Origin: DATJPD01 sp036394195
GTDB lineage: Bacteria > Pseudomonadota > Alphaproteobacteria > CACIAM-22H2
Length of the DNA stretch: 22,556 nucleotides
Direction of reading: 5' to 3'
NCBI GenBank assembly: GCA_036394195.1
Contig: DASWFO010000284.1
Location: 1 to 22,556, forward strand
Below the pieces are notes generated by a model. It saw nothing but the letters and a program-made list of their open reading frames with translations. It made no database searches and was not told the DNA's origin. Position numbers and translations under genes: made by a program. This document shows positions 19,893 through 22,556 of the stretch, piece by piece; position 1 is the first letter of the stretch; the number at the start of each line of letters is the position of its first letter.

Positions 19893-21590
19893 ATGAGTGC
19901 CAAGCCTCGTATTGCCCATCTTGCCGGTCCGAACGCGACGATCCAGAACAGCCCGCCGCTTGTGACCAGCAACAAGGCCCGCGCAAAATATGGGCTGTCG
20001 CCGCTCAAGAACCCCGACGACAGCCCGCAAAAGTTCGACGTCCTGCGGCCGCAGCGGCTGGCGGCACCGGCGAAGGTCTATGTCGAGCAGTTCACGGCGC
20101 ATCCGCTGGAGCGCGACGCGGCCAAGCTTTATGCACCGCCGGACGGCTATTTGGACAAGGACGGGCAGTTCCACAAGGACCGCCGCAGCCCGGACGACAA
20201 GCCGGTCTTCGAGGTGACGCTCTCGCCCGACGACGGCCTCTATCCGATGCCGTATATGGCGCGGCAGGCCGACGGCCGGGCGTGGGAAGAGGAATGCGCC
20301 GATCCCCTGGCACCCCAGGAGCGCGCCCGCCAGGGATTCTATCCCGATGGGTCGCGGACCTTCGAGGAAGTCGACCGCCTGGGGATCGACGAACACGGCC
20401 ACGGCAATTCGATCTCATCGCGGGCCGACGTCGATTTCTACCGGATCATCCCGCCGTCGGGGTACAAGAACGGTCTGCCCGCGGCCTTGCGCACGGACAA
20501 GGGCGAAGGTGACATCGCGCCGGAGGTCCACGGCAAGGATTTCTTCCCCTACAAGCCGTATCACATCGCGGCCCATCCTCCGCGCCAGGGCCTCGCCCGC
20601 ATCGTGAACAAGGTGCAGCGCATCCTGTCCAGCGGCGCCTATCAAGGCGGCATCTGGACCCAGGGCAGCCCGCGCATCGAGGAATCGGTCTACTGGTTCA
20701 ACCTGCTGCTCGACGTGACCGTCCCGCTCTGCGGCAATGCCGCCCAGCGGCCGCACGGCCAGATGAGCAACGACGGACCGAAGAACCTCGCCGATTCCAT
20801 CGAGTACATCACCTCGCGCGTTTGGGCGGACGACGCCGGACGCAATCACGTGGGCATGGTCCTGATCCAGGAGCAGCAGATCTTCGCCTCGCGGGACGTC
20901 CAGAAAGGCGACGCCCGTCCTGGCGGCTACGTCACGACCGGCGGTCACGGCGGCATCATCGGCGCGGTCGGACACGACGGACCGCCGACGCTCACTTATC
21001 TCCCGGCGACGCGCCACACCTATCTGTCGGACGTCAACGTCTCGCGCCTGCCCTCGCAGATCACGGGTATCCAGCTTCAGGAGGGCCGCCTCGTCCCGCT
21101 CGAGGTGCCGATCAAGAGCGCCGCCGACCAGCTGGTCGAAGCTGCCATTCCCAAGGTGACGATCGTCAAGGACGGCAACTACACCGCCGACGGGTGGGAG
21201 GTCGATCCGGAGAGCGAGGTCGATCTGATCGCCCAGATCAATTACCGGCTGCGTCATGCGCCGCTTTCGGGCTTCGTCGTCGAAGGACAGTCGCCCTACG
21301 GCCACAACACGTCGATCTCCCGGCAGATGCTGATGCTGCGGGCGATCCATTGCGGCATGCCGGTGGTGCGCGTCGGTCGCGGCAACAACGACGGCTTCTC
21401 GCCGCCGAAAGATCGCTTCATCGGCGGCCGCAACCTCACGGCAACCAAGGCTCGCCTCCTGCTTCTCGCCTGCCTGATGAAGTTCGGCAGCCTGCCGGTG
21501 GCGGCGGATCCGGACCGGCCGACGAAAGCGGAGATCACGGCCGTGCGCGACAAGCTGGCGGCCTATCAGGCGGTGTTCGACACCCACTAA
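19893..21590 (+). CDS. divergent asparaginase-fold amidohydrolase-like protein
   Basis: A 565-residue cytosolic protein; ATG after GGGGAGAC. By eye it contains the asparaginase segments in order: a TGGTI-like start (AGPNATI, T16), GGIWTQGSPRIEESVYW (252-268, where asparaginases have THGTDTxEETAY), VPLCGNAAQRP..MSNDGPKNLADS (277-302), SRDVQKGDA (333-341, Lys338), and a C-terminal lobe with GFVVEGQSPYGHNTS, PVVRVGRGNNDGF and NLTATKARLLL. T16 and K338 appear kept, but the Thr-Asp pair is Ser259-Pro260. About 240 residues separate the first and second motifs instead of about 75, so an extra domain is inserted. Substrate unknown; an amide or lactam is suggested by the AtzH-like neighbour. Confidence 0.75.
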   Translation: MSAKPRIAHLAGPNATIQNSPPLVTSNKARAKYGLSPLKNPDDSPQKFDVLRPQRLAAPAKVYVEQFTAHPLERDAAKLYAPPDGYLDKDGQFHKDRRSPDDKPVFEVTLSPDDGLYPMPYMARQADGRAWEEECADPLAPQERARQGFYPDGSRTFEEVDRLGIDEHGHGNSISSRADVDFYRIIPPSGYKNGLPAALRTDKGEGDIAPEVHGKDFFPYKPYHIAAHPPRQGLARIVNKVQRILSSGAYQGGIWTQGSPRIEESVYWFNLLLDVTVPLCGNAAQRPHGQMSNDGPKNLADSIEYITSRVWADDAGRNHVGMVLIQEQQIFASRDVQKGDARPGGYVTTGGHGGIIGAVGHDGPPTLTYLPATRHTYLSDVNVSRLPSQITGIQLQEGRLVPLEVPIKSAADQLVEAAIPKVTIVKDGNYTADGWEVDPESEVDLIAQINYRLRHAPLSGFVVEGQSPYGHNTSISRQMLMLRAIHCGMPVVRVGRGNNDGFSPPKDRFIGGRNLTATKARLLLLACLMKFGSLPVAADPDRPTKAEITAVRDKLAAYQAVFDTH

Positions 21591-21597
21591 GGGCCGA

Positions 21598-22556
21598 TCA
21601 GGTCTCCGGGTCGGCCGCTTCGTCGGGGAGGCCAAACACCATCTGCAGTGCGGTGAAGCCGGCCAGCGCGAACTCGCCGACCGGCCCGAGCTCGGCCGCG
21701 CAGTGCCGGGCGAACCTGCCCGATGCGAGAACCGTACGGCCGAGCTTCCCGGTCAGCTTCTCGACCCGCGCCGCGAGATTCACCGCCGGGCCGATGCAGG
21801 TGAAGTCCAGCCGGTCGCCCCCGCCGATATTGCCGTAGAGCACCTCGCCGAGGTGCAGCGCCAGCCCGAACCGCACATCGCCCAGGCCTTCGATCGCAAG
21901 CGCGCCGCGCAGCGCTGCGATCTTGGCGCGAACCGTCCGTGCGACCGCCAGGACCTCGCCGCAGACCCATTCGGCGTCGGATTCATCGCTCGCCACCGGA
22001 AAGATCGCCAGCAAGCCGTCGCCGATGAACTTGAGGACTTCGCCGCCGTGCTCCATGATGTCCGGCACTTGGCAATCGAAATAGCGGTTCAACAGCTCGA
22101 CGAGCGTGCGCGGCGGCAGCCGGTCGGCCAGCGGTGTGAAGCCGCGCATGTCGGACAGCCAGATCACCGCGTGGATCGTCTCGACATGGCCGCGCCGAAT
22201 ACCCCCGGCCAGAATGCGTTCGCCGGTATGCGTGCCGACATAGGTGTTGAGCAGCGTTGTCGCCATGCGCCGCAGTGCCCAAATCTCGGCAACCCGTGCC
22301 AGCGGCTTCACGACCGCGTCGATCCCGGCGATCTCATCGTCAGTGAAGCCGCCAGACCGTCGCGTCGTCCAGGTGACGCCGTGGATCTCGCCATTGGAGA
22401 AAATCAACGGCGACACAAGATAATCCGTGACGCCTTCCGCCCGCAGCTCCCCGAGTATCGGAAAATCGTCGGACGCCTTGGGGTCGTCGAGACGCCGGCG
22501 GAGCCCGGTGCCCGTCTGATAGACATGCACGATCGGGCTGCGCTGATAGCTTTCCT
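21598..22556 (-). CDS. class III adenylate/guanylate cyclase (N-terminus beyond window)
   Basis: The frame is open to the window edge, so the start is missing; an internal GTG at 22530 is probably not the true start. The visible part begins with a GAF-like or family-specific region (SPIVHVYQTGTGLRRRL, ILGELRAEGVTDYLVSPL, then WTTRRSGGFTDDEI) and ends with a complete cyclase domain. The two metal-binding aspartates are in WLSDMRGFTPLADR and LKFIGDGLLAIFP; DFTCIGPAVNLAARVEKL completes the active site with Asn and Arg in the usual place. The Lys in LKFIGDG favours ATP over GTP. The product is probably cAMP. The gene converges on the asparaginase-like gene with seven bases between. Confidence 0.9.
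   Translation of the reverse strand, partial: ESYQRSPIVHVYQTGTGLRRRLDDPKASDDFPILGELRAEGVTDYLVSPLIFSNGEIHGVTWTTRRSGGFTDDEIAGIDAVVKPLARVAEIWALRRMATTLLNTYVGTHTGERILAGGIRRGHVETIHAVIWLSDMRGFTPLADRLPPRTLVELLNRYFDCQVPDIMEHGGEVLKFIGDGLLAIFPVASDESDAEWVCGEVLAVARTVRAKIAALRGALAIEGLGDVRFGLALHLGEVLYGNIGGGDRLDFTCIGPAVNLAARVEKLTGKLGRTVLASGRFARHCAAELGPVGEFALAGFTALQMVFGLPDEAADPET

Overview
The window looks like chromosomal DNA of a GC-rich alphaproteobacterium. The evidence is the codon bias, the lone receiver proteins, the tiny paralogous helical proteins typical of Hyphomicrobiales/Rhodospirillales-type genomes, a PAS_5 protein, a Bug-type TTT receptor and interspersed palindromic repeats. I cannot name the genus. 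No rRNA, tRNA, transposase, prophage or CRISPR array was seen.

Layout. (1) 1-3.5 kb: an accessory-looking run of very small genes. It holds two single-domain response regulators, five tiny helical proteins sharing one motif (one of them a 55-residue GTG-start gene at 2367-2534), a small secreted protein, and a WxCPxC-tailed protein. Several short palindromes lie beside the regulators. (2) 3.6-4.8 kb: a tightly overlapped three-gene minus-strand operon with two small membrane proteins and an exported beta-sandwich protein. (3) 5.1-8.3 kb: an unusually long class A penicillin-binding protein, followed upstream by a 519-bp intergenic region rich in palindromes. (4) 8.8-12.8 kb: a PAS_5 protein whose C-terminus runs into a repeat, a Bug-type solute receptor, a VOC-fold dioxygenase-like protein, a LigA/LigB-type extradiol dioxygenase pair and a small CxxCH protein. 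(5) 12.9-14 kb: an exported YVTN beta-propeller on the minus strand. (6) 14-21.6 kb: a nucleoside-type ABC importer (ATPase, two permeases, BMP-type binding protein), interrupted by a minus-strand lipoprotein gene. It is followed by an AtzH/HpxZ-like protein and a divergent asparaginase-fold protein, together suggesting uptake and breakdown of a nitrogen-containing compound. (7) 21.6 kb to the end: a class III nucleotide cyclase cut by the window edge.

The most unusual signal is a roughly 112-bp element present at about 9428-9540 and 12801-12913. Its three consecutive hairpins keep their tetraloops (ATCC, ATAA, AGTC) while both sides of the stems change in a compensating way. At the first locus its 5' module is repeated in tandem with a 59-bp period and has become the C-terminal coding sequence of the PAS_5 gene. 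Other points of interest are an AUG-UAG start-stop with its own Shine-Dalgarno in a duplicated leader, an asparaginase-fold protein whose usual Thr-Asp pair appears replaced, and the cluster of small paralogs around the two receivers.
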